From: Rutidosis leptorrhynchoides
Taxonomy: Eukaryota > Streptophyta > Magnoliopsida > Asterales > Asteraceae
Reading direction: 5' to 3'
Assembly (NCBI RefSeq): GCF_046630445.1
Contig: NC_092335.1
Span: 37,644,001-37,708,000, forward strand
DNA length: 64,000 nucleotides
Position numbers and translations under genes: made by a program. Positions within the stretch are counted from its first letter, which is position 1. Every line of letters starts with the position of its first letter. The notes beneath the pieces were generated by a model. It was not told the DNA's origin. It worked only from the letters and a program-made list of their open reading frames with translations, and ran no database searches. Shown in pieces: positions 23,801-34,413 of the stretch.

Positions 23801-24352
23801 GTTGGAAAAGCTTGATGTTAAGCAATCCAGACGGCTAATTCCTATGACTCCTTCCTTGCCTAAGGCCTTGGTAAGAGTGTTTACGAATCCTTTTTTGATT
23901 ATTGTTATATTGTTTCCATATTTTAATAGATGATGTTTCATCTGTACCCTAATCGTATATTTGGTTTCCATTTCGTAAGATATGGTTTCATGGCTTTCAG
24001 TTTATTTTGGTAACGTCTCAATTACACGGAATATCATTGGAGATTATTAAGTTGTTGTTCCGGGTTGCATTTTAAAACAGATTTTTCATTTACAAAACGA
24101 CATTTTGGAAAAACATTTCTCAACCTCCTTTCGAAATGTTCCAACAATGCATCAAAGACCTCATCCCAAGAAAAAAAAGGAACAAGACACAACAACTATA
24201 ACTTAGTCCAACACAAACAACTGCATAACTTATGGACATATATATTTTTTATGTGCTCTTACGTAAGCTACGGTTATCTGTTGAACAATTAATTAAGCTA
24301 TGAAGTGATGAGCCTAAACGCTTCCTATGTATGTAAATGTTTAACACAAAAC
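20860..24352 (+). pseudogene. Unrecognised exon-like pieces
   Basis: Several features look gene-like. A CCAAT-type box in reverse (GATTGG) lies near 20861 and a telo-box, AAACCCTAG, at 20937-20945. There is an ATG at 20985 with a 21-codon frame. Exon-like blocks with plausible splice signals follow: about 21917-21975 (donor GTAAAG), about 22105-22238 (acceptor TTTGCAG, donor GTTAGT, open frame including YGASGILSDNFGKLST), about 23230-23360, and about 23783-23871 (donor GTAAGA, frame WPVGTQRLEKLDVKQS). I do not recognise the protein. It may be a decayed host gene or a gene fragment carried by a Helitron whose 3' end is at 24380. Confidence 0.3.
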
Positions 24353-24380
24353 CGCTGCAAAGCGCGGACCCAAATACTAG
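24353..24380 (+). mobile_element. Helitron-like 3' end, plus strand
   Basis: Hairpin CGCT-GCAA-AGCG (24353-24364), then CGGACCCAAATA and CTAG (24377-24380), followed by T. This matches the Helitron 3' terminus pattern. The 5' end (expected TC after A) was not located, so the length of the element is unknown. Confidence 0.5.
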
Positions 24381-24652
24381 TTAACACTCGAAAGGAATTT
24401 ACTGCCCACACAAAAAGAACCTAAAAATTCAAATCTGATTCCACGTAAAGTGATAAAATTGTAGTACCGTTCCTCGACTTCCTTTCGTCGCAATGTTACG
24501 CTTAACCATGGTTCCTCTCAGCCTCAACTTATAGTGTTATCTCTACAAGATTTTGAGAATCTCTAGGTAATTGGGTACCGTTGTTGTAGATTGCCAACAT
24601 GTTAAAATTATTTTTTGAGATTTGTCTATAAAACTCGGTTTATGATTTTTTA

Positions 24653-25290
24653 ATGTCAACATTTTCTTATATTTTTCCCACAACAATGAATGATGGAGGT
24701 ATGTTTTTGAATCGAATAAGCACCCTTTTTCCACCCAATAATAGACCACATCCTATGTCAGTCAGGACAAGTATCCTTTGGAGCGAATGGAGATACATAT
24801 GGACCAAAATTCCCCTGTTATGTTTTTACAAGAATGAGTTTAGTGGATCAACAACTTACCTAGCAACTCAACTAGAAAAGCTAAAAACTCAGTTAGCAAC
24901 CTCGTTTTTTAATTTGCATCAAACCTTTGACATACCACGTATAGCAAAATTGATGATACGAGAATGTATGTTTTTTGATGATGTAAAGGAAACTTTGTTA
25001 TTGCATTAGGGCCCACTACTCGAGTTCTCCTTTACTACACATGCAAATAAGATGTGTGCTGAACTTTATTAAATAATAGGCAATTTATCTTGGAGGAATA
25101 CAGTCAAATATCATTTAGCCTTTTCTTTGATCAGTACAGGTTACCGTCATCTATATTCTCCATGCATCAGTTAACGCACCTATATCTCCGTAACGGTTAT
25201 ATAAACCGTCAACCAACTTCAAAGTATATGGTAACCTGACAAGCTTGGAGTTGCACGATGTAAAGGTCAACTAAAACTCTTGTTCATCTT
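24653..25290 (+). pseudogene. F-box/FBD/LRR-like gene fragment, left arm
   Basis: Open for 118 codons (24653-25009). It includes RTSILWSEWRYIWTKIPLLC, the segment that follows the F-box in plant F-box/LRR/FBD proteins (usual form RTS.LS..WRY.W..IP.LVF). After the stop at 25007-25009, further family-like segments can be read in shifting frames. They correspond to STGYRHLYSPCIS (compare LP.SIFS..QLT.LYL), then Y.NRQPTFK.YGNLTSLELHDVKV at about 25195-25270. The family serves as substrate adaptors of SCF ubiquitin ligases. The F-box itself and the FBD end are absent, so this is a non-functional fragment. It was probably duplicated as the inverted pair. Confidence 0.6.
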
Positions 25291-26638
25291 GTATCTAATT
25301 GTTGAGTACTTAAAAGCTTCTGCCTGGTAAGTAAATAAGTTCCGATTATAATATGCATTATTATAATTATAATTAAGTTTGGCAAACGGGTTGGGTTGGG
25401 TCGAAACCTAAATGGGTTTGGGTCAAAACGGGATGGGTTGAACGGGTTTCAAAATTAAAATGGGTTGGGTTGGGTTGGGTTGAGACCCATTTTCTATTTA
25501 AAAGAAGTATATAGTTCTTCTAAAATATATATAATTCTTTTTAAAAATAAAAATTTGTTTGAAAAATTTGTTTTTTAATTTTTTTTTTTAATATTTTTTA
25601 TTGCTTAAACAAAACTAAAAAAAGTAAGTTTTTTTTTGTTTTTGTTCTTATTAGTTTTTTCAACATTTTTATATTTCTAATTTTTTAAGTTTTTTTCATT
25701 TTTTTTAAATATTTTAAAATTTAAATGGGTTGGAAACTCATTTCCAACTCATTTAATTTTAAAAATAGTAAAAAAATTTAAAAGTGAAAAATGAAAATTT
25801 TTAAAAATTAGAAAAATAAAAAAGTTAAAAAACTTTATAAAAATAAAACAAAACAAAACAAAATAAATTTTTTTTTTGTTACATTAAAAAAGTTATAATA
25901 AATAATAAAATGGGTCTCAACCTGTCCTGACTCGTTCAACCCCTTTTAATTTTGAGACCCGTTCGACCCATAACCCATTTGAACCAAACCTGTTTGGGTC
26001 TCGACCCAACCTGGCTCGTTTGCTAGACATAATTATAACTATAATGCACATTATAACAATAAGAACTAATTTACTTACTAGAACGAAGCTCTTAAGTACT
26101 GAACAACATGATAGAAGATGAACATGAGTTTAGTAGATATTCTTTACACCGTGCAACTCGTAACTTGTTAGGTTACCAAATCTTTAAATGTTGGTTGTAG
26201 GTTCATATAATCGTTACAGAGATATAGGTACGTTAACTGACGCATGAAAAATATTGATGACGATAACTAATATTCACTGTCGCGATTCAAGAAAAGGCTA
26301 AATGATTTGATTGTATTCCTCATTGACAAATTTCTTAGTATTTGGTCAAGTTAGGTATACATCCTGCTTCATCTGTAGTTTGGAAGAACTCTAGTAGTGA
26401 GCCCTGATGCAATAGCAAAGTTCCTTTACATAATCAAAAAACATGCAATCCCCGATTACCAGTTTTGCTAGACGTGGTAAGTCAAAGGTTTGGTCCAGAT
26501 GTGATAACTGAGTTGTTAGGTTTTGTAGCTGAGTATGTTTCGGATCCTTCAAACTCATTCTTGTTAAAACATAGTATAGGAATTTTGGTCCATATGTATC
26601 TCAATTCACTCGAATAGATACTTGCTTTGATTTCTTTG
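24766..26638. repeat. Large inverted repeat of an F-box/FBD gene fragment
   Basis: Left arm about 24766-25375 and right arm about 26035-26638 are reverse complements at roughly 75-80 percent by eye. Matched landmarks include TGGACCAAAATTCC, TGCAATAGCAAAGTTCC versus its complement, GTTAACGNACCTATATCTC, and the ACTTGGAG/GTGCA region. The 660-bp spacer is itself an inverted repeat. A transcript through it could fold into a long double-stranded RNA of the kind that feeds plant small-RNA pathways; that is an inference. Confidence 0.8.
25376..26034. mobile_element. Foldback/MITE-like spacer
   Basis: The left end reads TTGGCAAACGGGTTGGGTTG and the right end is its approximate complement (CAACCTGGCTCGTTTGCTAG). 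GGGTTGGGTCGAAACC/GGTCTCGACCC words are mirrored. The centre (about 25500-25900) is poly-A/poly-T-rich and also largely self-complementary. It resembles the GGGTTGGG-type foldback repeats common in plants. No coding. Confidence 0.6.
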
Positions 26639-26667
26639 ATAAGTAAAAGTCTATATGATGGATTCAA
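26050..26667 (-). pseudogene. F-box/FBD/LRR-like gene fragment, right arm
   Basis: Minus-strand partner of the left arm. A 61-codon frame (26667-26482) contains SSELRYIWTKIPILCFNKNEFEG, matching the WSEWRYIWTKIPLLC segment of the left arm. The downstream DNA follows the left arm to about 26050 with many small differences. It lacks the F-box and cannot encode a full protein. The divergence between the arms means the duplication is not recent. Confidence 0.55.
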
Positions 26668-27703
26668 TTAAAGGGGGAGGAAGAATGCTGATTAGATCTA
26701 ATGACAAATCTCCACCATTCATATTATGATAATCAATCTTGTAGGAAGAAAAGTAGATGATCATGCAAACAACAATTCATGATAAACTTAGTTTTGGCGA
26801 TAAACCAAAATGATGATGTATGGGAGTATATAATATATGATAATGAACTCAGTAATCATGAATAATATGTGGTATAATTAGTATGATAATGATTTCCTCG
26901 AGGTTCTTTACACGGATGATCTTCTTGACGCATGGACGATATTCGTGTGCAGGCTACCGGATAGCCTTCACATGATCATGTCCGGAGAGCTTACTTAAGG
27001 TTACGGCGTTATAATTGTCAGTATTCCTTCAAGGTGGTCTTTTACACGGGTGATCTTCTTCACGATGTTTTTTTACACGGGAGATCTTCACACGATTGGG
27101 TTCGAAGGGCTTATGTATGGTTACAACCTTGTTGTGTTCTTCTACGGGAATCTCCTCCTGACATATTCTTCTCGGATAGTTCTCTGGACGGACGTGAGTA
27201 GTTCGTCTTCTTCTTCTAGCTGGACAATTCTTAGACGACTAAAATACAGATGTCCGGAGATCAATTATTCGGATCAAGTCTTGTCTTTAGCTGGACACTG
27301 ATATTAATATGGGTATTTCTAGTAATAATTTGTTCAATAAACGGGTAAAAAGTAAACAAGTCTTTATGTAAATAAGGCTTATTTGATACAGATCGAATAT
27401 GCGTATCTCAGTTTAGTGACGCTAGCCGGTATGGGTGCGTTACCAAACTTATTAACTACCATCTAATGTGACAGTCATGAAGTGCAGCCTCTATCATGTA
27501 AGGTCTTAACTTCTCCATTCGCTGGTTCAACTTTCGAGAAAAAAGGTGAAAAAAGTGTAACCCTTCTGCTTCCCACTTTTGACCTTTAGGCCCATCATCT
27601 AACGTCATCACGTATAAATGCTAACGCATTAATATCTACCATCTAACTACCTTTTTCGATAGCTTTCAATTTTTCCGGCGATCCATCAACTAATTCAATA
27701 ATG
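26640..27703. other. Left flank of the satellite, no gene seen
   Basis: Contains repeated words TTTACACGG(A/G)(T/A)GATCTTC (near 26900, 27040 and 27070) and a plus-strand 83-codon frame (27050-27301) with a short Ser run and no recognised domain. Near 27590-27700 the sequence is unique-looking up to the first degenerate satellite units. Confidence 0.5.
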
Positions 27704-30700
27704 GCCACTTGGCGTCATTTGGCGTGAATTGGCGTCACTTGACGTTAGTTGACGTTACTGGACGTTAGTGGACGTTAGTTGACGTTAGTGGACGTTAGTT
27801 GACGTTACTTGACGTTAGTTGACGTTACTTGACGTTAGGTGACGTTACTTGACGTTAGTGGACGTTACCTGACGTTAGTTGACGTTAGTGGACGTTACTT
27901 GAAGTTAGTGGACGTTACTTGACGTTAGTTGACGTTAGTGGACGTTAGGTGACGTTACTTGGCGTTACTTGACGTTAGTTGACATTAGTGGACGATACTT
28001 AACGTTAGTTGACGTTACTTGACGTTTGTTGACATTAGTTGACGTTACTATCACCTTAGTTGACGTTAGTGGACGTTAGTTGACGTTACTTGACGTTACT
28101 TAACGTTACTTGAGGTTTGTTGACGTTAGTTGACGTTACTGTCACGTTAGTTGACGTTACTTGACGTTAGTTGACGTTACTTGACGTTAGTGGACGTTAC
28201 GTGACGTTAGTGGACGTTACGTGACGTTAGTTGACGTTACTTGACGTTAGTTGACGTTACTTGACGTTATTGGACGTTACTTGACGTTATTGGACGTTAC
28301 TTGACGTTAGTTGACGTTACTTGACGTTACTTGACGTTACTTAGTGGACGTTACGTGACGTTAGTTGACGTTACGTGACGTTAGTTGACGTTAATGGGCG
28401 TTACTTGACGTTAGTGGACGTTAATTGACGTTAGTTGACGTTACTTAACGTTAGTTGACGTTAGTGGACGTTACTTGACGTTAGTTGACGTTAGTGGACG
28501 TTAATTGACGTTACTTCATGTTAGTTGACGTTAGTTGACGTTACTTGACGTTAGTGCACGATAGGTGACGTTACTTGACGTAACGTTAGTTGACGTTACT
28601 TGACGTTAGTTGACGTTACTTGACGTTACTTAACGTTACTTGAAGTTACTGTCACGTTAGTTGACGTTAGTGGACGTTAGTGGGCGTTAGTTGACGTTAC
28701 GTAACGTTACCTGACGTTTGTTGACGTTAGTGGACGTTACTTGACGTTACTTGACGTTTGTTGACGTTTGTTGACGTTACTTGACGTTACTTGACGTCAC
28801 TTGACGTCACTTGACGTTAGTGGACGTTAGTGGACGTTACTTGAGGTTAGTGGATGTTACTTGACGTTAGTGGACGTTACTTGAAGTTAATGGACGTTAG
28901 TGGACGTTCGGTAACGTTACTTGACGTTAATTGACGTTAATTGACGTTAGCGGAAGTTACTTGACGTTACTTGACGTTACTTGACGTTAGTGGACGTTAC
29001 TGTCACGTTAGTTGACGTTAGTGGACGTTACTGCCACGTTAGTTGACGTTACTTGACGTTAGTGGACGTTAGTTGACGTTACTTGACAGTTACTTGACGT
29101 TACTTAACATTACCCGACGTTACTTGACGTTACTGTCACGTTAGTTGACGTTAGTCACGTTAGTTGATTTTACTTGACGTTAGTGTACGCTAGTGGACGT
29201 TACTTGACGTTAGTGGACGTTACTTGTCGTTAGTGGACGTTACATGACGTTAGTGGACGTTACTTGACGTTAGTTGACACTTGACGTTAGTTGACGTTAA
29301 TGGACGGTAGTTGACGTTACTTGACATTACTTGACGTTACTTGACATTTGTTGACGTTACAGTCAGGTTACTTGACGTTAGTTGACATTACTTGATGTTA
29401 CTTGACGTTAGTGGACGCTAGTGGACGTTAGTTGACGTTAGTGGACGTTAGTGGACGTTAGTTGACGTTAGTGGACGTTAGTTGACGTTACTTGACGTTA
29501 CTTGACGTTAGTTGACGTTACTTGACGTTAGTTGACGTTACTTGACGTTACTTGACGTTAGTGAACGTTAGTGGACATTAGTGGACGCTACTTGACGTTA
29601 CTTGACGTTAGTGGACGTTACTTGACGTTAGTGGACGTTAGTTGACGTTAGTGGACGTTAGTTGACGTTAGTTGGTGGACGTTAGTTGATGTTAATTGAC
29701 GTTAGTTAACATTACTTGACGTTAGTTGATATTACTTGACGTTAGTGGACGTTAGGTGACGTTACTTAACGTTATTTGACGTTACTTGACGTTTGTTGAC
29801 GTTACTGTCCGTTACTGTCACGTTACTTGACGTTAGTGGACGTTATTTGACGTTACTTGACGTTAGTGGACGTTACTGTCACGTTACTTGACGTTAGTTG
29901 ACGCTACTTGACGTTAGTGGACGCTAGTGGACGTTACTTGACGTTAGTGGACGTTACTTGGCGTTTGTTGGCGCTACTTGACGTTACTGGACGTTTGTTG
30001 GCGTTACTTGACGTTTGTTGGCGTTACTTGATGTTACTTGACGTTAGTGGACGTTACTTGACGTTAGTGGACGTTACTTGACGTTAGTGGACGTTACTTG
30101 ACGTTAGTGGATGTTACTTGACGTTAGTTGACGTTGACGTTAGTTGACGCTAGTGGACGTTACTTGACGCTAGTTGACGTTACTTGACGCTAGTTGACGT
30201 TAGTTGACGTTAGTTGACGTTAGTGGACGTTAGTGAACGTTAGTGGTCGTTAGTTGACGTTAGTGAACGTTAGTGGACGTTACTTGACGTTAGTTGACGT
30301 TAGTTGACGTTAGTGGACCTTAGTGGACGTTAGTAGACGTTACTTGACGTTAGTGGACGTTAGGTGACGTTAGTTGACGTTAGTTGACGTTACTTGACAG
30401 TAGTGGATGTTACTTGACGTTTGATGACGTTAGTGGACGGTTACTTGACGTTTGTTGACGTTATTGGACGTTACTTAACGTTAGTTGACGTTACTTGACG
30501 TTAGTTGACGTTACGTTACGTGACGTTAGTTGACGTTACTTAACGTTACTTAGTGGACGTTACTTGACGTTAGTTGACGTTACGTGACGTTAGTGGACGT
30601 TAGGTGACGTTACCTGACGGTAGTTGACGTTACTTGACATTACTTGACGTTTGTACGTTACTTGACGTTTGTTGACGTTACAGTCAGGTTACTTGACGTT

Positions 30701-32438
30701 AGTTGACATTACTTGACGTTACTTGACGTTACTTGACGTTAGTGGACGTTAGTGAACGTTACTTGCGTTAGTTGACGTTATTTGACGTTAGTGGACGTTA
30801 GTGACGTTAGTGGACGTTACTTGACGTTAGTTGACGCTATTTGACGTTACTTGACGTTAGTGGACGTTACTTAACGTTAGTTGACGTTACTTGACGTTAG
30901 TTGGTGGACGTTAGTTGATGTTAATTGACGTTAGTTAACATTACTTGACGTTAGTTGATGTTACTTGACGTTAGTGGACGTTACTTGACGTTACTTGACA
31001 TTATTTGACGTTACTTTACGTTTGTTGACGTTAGTGGACGTTACTGTCACGTTACTTGACGTTAGTGGACGTTACTTGACGTTAGTGGACGTTACTTGAC
31101 GTTAGTTGACGCTACTTGACGTTAGTGGACGGTAGTAGACGTTAGGTGACGTTACTTGACGTTAGGTGACGCTACTTGACGTTACTGGACGTTACTTGAC
31201 GTTGGTTGACGTTTGTTGGCGTTACTTGACGTTAGTTGACGTTTGTTGGCGTTAGTCGACGTTACTTGACGTTAGTCGACGTTACTTGACGTTACGTGAC
31301 GTTACTTGACGTTACGTGACGTTACTTGACGTTACGTGACGGTAGTTGACGTTACGTTACTTAGTTGACGTTACTTGACGTTACGTGACGTTAGTGGACG
31401 TTTAGGTGACGTTACGTGACGTTTGTGGACGTTAGGTGACGTTACTTGACATTACTTGACTGTAGTTGACGTTTGTTGACGTTACTGTCAGGTTACTTGA
31501 CGTTAGTTGACGTTAGTGGACGTTACTGGACGTTAGTTGACGTTACTTGACGTTAGTGGACGTTACTTGTCGTTAGTGGACGTTACTTGTCGTTAGTGGA
31601 CGTTACTTGACGTTAGTTGACACTTGACGTTAGTTGACGTTCCTTGATGTGTGTTGACATTACTGTCAGGTTACTTGACGTTTGTTGACATTACATGACG
31701 TTACTTGACGTTAGTTGACGTTAGTGGACGTTAGTGGACGTTAGTGGACGTTAGTTGACGTTAGTGAACGTTAGTTGACGTTAGTGAACGTTACTTTACG
31801 TTAGTTGACGTTACTTGACGTTACTTGACATTAGTGGACGTTAGTGAACGTTAGTTGACGCTACTTGACGTTACTTGACGTTAGTTGACGCTACTTGACG
31901 TTACTTGACGTTACTTGACGTTAGTGGACGTTACTTAACGTTAGTTGACGTTACTTGACGTTAGTTGGTGGACGTTAGTTGACGTTAGTGGACGTTACTT
32001 GACGTTAGTGGACGTTACTTGACGTTAGTTGACGTTACTTGACGTTAGTTGGTGGACGTTAGTTGATGTTAATTGACGTTAGTTAACATTACTTGACGTT
32101 AGTTGATGTTACTTGACGTTAGTGGACGTAAGGTGATGTTACTTGACGTTACTGGACGTTATTTGACGTTACTTAACGTTTGTTGACGTTAGTGGACATT
32201 ACTGTCACGTTACTTGACGTTAGTGGACGTTATTTGACGTTACTTGACGTTTGTTGACGTTAGTGGACGTTACTGTCACGTTACTTGACGTTAGTGGACG
32301 TTACTTGACGTTAGTGGACGCTACTTGGCGTTTGTTGGCGCTACTTGACGTTACTGGACGTTACTTGACGTTGGTTGACGTTTGTTGGCGTTACTTGACT
32401 TTGGTTGACGTTTGTTGGCGTTACTTGACGTTAGTGGA
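27704..32438 (+). repeat. 10-bp minisatellite array, left part
   Basis: Tandem 10-bp units, consensus TKGACGTTAS (TTGACGTTAG, TTGACGTTAC, TGGACGTTAG, TGGACGTTAC), for about 4.7 kb, all in one orientation. Units at the left edge are diverged (TTGGCGTCAT, TTGGCGTGAA), a typical array border. Occasional 9-12-bp units (for example ACTGTCACGTTA and ACGTTACTTAGTGG) shift the register. Each unit has one CpG and usually a TGACGT or GGACGT word. It is cut at 32438 by the Athila insertion and continues at 58016. Reading frames across it (Leu-Thr-Leu-Val-Asp type) are repeat artefacts. Confidence 0.98.
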
Positions 32439-34413
32439 TGATGTTATGCGAGGTGTATATAAAATAGCTTATATTTTACAAGGAAATACTATTAAATACG
32501 ATACAATTTTACTCAAGATATTTATTTATTTATTGAATGGATATACTTAAATCTTGCTACAACACTTATAGGCAGTGTACCTAATCGTACAGTAGTGTAG
32601 TTTTTAGTAAGTCCGGTTCGTTTCACAGGGAAAATCTTTTAATCAAAGCTTAACGCTATATTAGTTTTATTTTATAAAAATACAAATATATATATAAGTA
32701 ATATTATTATTATAAAGGGGGGTTTTTACCGTTTAATGACCGTTTTGTCGATTTTAAAACTTTAGTCGCAGTTAAAACAAAATGTAAAATATTAAATAAA
32801 TAAAAGACTTAATTTAAAGCGTAAAGTAAATAACGATAAATAAAAGTGAGATAAAATAAACTTGCGATAATTAAAAAGTACGATAATTAAAAGTGCAATT
32901 AAATACAATAACAATAAATAAAAGTGCTATAATTAGAAGTGTAATTAAATATAAAATAAAGGAAATTAAATATGAAATAAAAGAATTATGCTTATTTAAA
33001 CTTCCGTAATTATGATATTTGACGTGTTGATTTTAGTTTTATGTCCATGGGTTAATTGTCCTTTGTCCTGGATTATTTAATATGTCCGTCTGGTTTTTGT
33101 CCATAACAGTCCATCAGTCATAAATATAAAGTGCGAGTGTCCTCGTCAAATTATCCTTATACCCGAAGTTAAATATTCCAACTAATTGGGGACTTAAACT
33201 GTAACAAGATATTAATACTTTGTTTAATAATTACACCAGGATGTCGACTGAATGTAACCCAAGGTTTTAATACTTTGTTATCAATTATGCCAAGTGTCCT
33301 TGTACATAATTTCACCCCTGTTTTAATAATTCTAGTGACTATTAATCCATTCCCGTGTCCGGTTAAATGAACGATTATTCGTACATATAAATACCCCGCC
33401 CATCGTGTCCGATCGAGTGTATATGGTTATTTATAGGGACGTTCAATTGTAAATCTTTATATTAAAATTAACAAACTATCATTTAGTTAAACAAATATAA
33501 AGTCCATTAATAGCCCATAGTCTAATTTTCACAAGTGTCGTTCTTTTGTCCAAACTCCAATTATGGTACAAAGCCCAATTACCCAATTTTAATATTTTTA
33601 GCCCAACATCATGATTACTTCGGATTAAATAAGCATAATAATAACTTAGCTACGAGACATTAAATTAAAAAGGTTGAACATAACTTACAATGATTAAAAA
33701 TAGCGTAGCGTTACACGGACAGAATTTCGACTTACACCCTTACAACATTCGCTAACACACCCTTATTATTATAAATTAAAATTAAAATTATAATATAAAT
33801 ATAAATATTATACGTTGAATGAGGAGAAGAAAAAGATGTGTTTTTACGTTCACCAAACTGCGAATTTATAGGCCTGTGGGCTGGAAAATATGCTCATGCG
33901 ATCGCATGGAGTTTCTTCCTCCAGGCCATGCGATCACATGGCCAGCTGGGGAGACTCAAAGGTCTTTGTTTTTTTATGCCGTCGGTTTTTAAATATAATA
34001 TAATATAATATATATATTAATTTTAAGAATTAATTATATATTATATTATATTCATGTGCATAGTTGACTTGAAATTTTTAGTCCGTTGCGTCGAGCGTTG
34101 AGAGTTGACTCTGGTCCCGGTTCTGGATTTTCGAACGTCCTTGCGTACAATTTAATATCTTGTACTTTGCGTTTTGAATCTTGTACTCTTGTAATTTCGA
34201 GACGTTTCTTATCAATAATTGGAACCTCTTTGATTGTAATTTGTTCTTTTGAGCTTTTTGGTTGTTTGCGTCTTTAATTCGTCGAATCTGTCTTTTGTCT
34301 TCACCTTTTATTATTTAAACGAATATCACTTGTAAATAGAACAATTGCAACTAAAAGCTTGTCTTTCTTAAGGAATAATGCTATGAAATATATGTTCGTT
34401 TTTAGCATTATCA
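32439..34413 (-). repeat. Athila 3' LTR
   Basis: 1975 bp. It contains the palindrome pair at 33895-33943. It aligns along its length to the 5' LTR with scattered substitutions, a few indels and a cluster of differences in the outermost 60 bp at the left edge. Confidence 0.93.

Noticed and set aside
27720-32438. Array of WRKY W-boxes (TTGAC)
   Set aside because: The W-box needs a pyrimidine after TTGAC, and here G follows in almost every unit.
32251-32550. 99-codon frame of LTLVDV repeats
   Set aside because: Translation of the 10-bp satellite running into the Athila LTR; not coding.
34086-34277. 63-codon frame, similar at 57688-57879
   Set aside because: Within the Athila LTRs; no domain and no sign of coding constraint.
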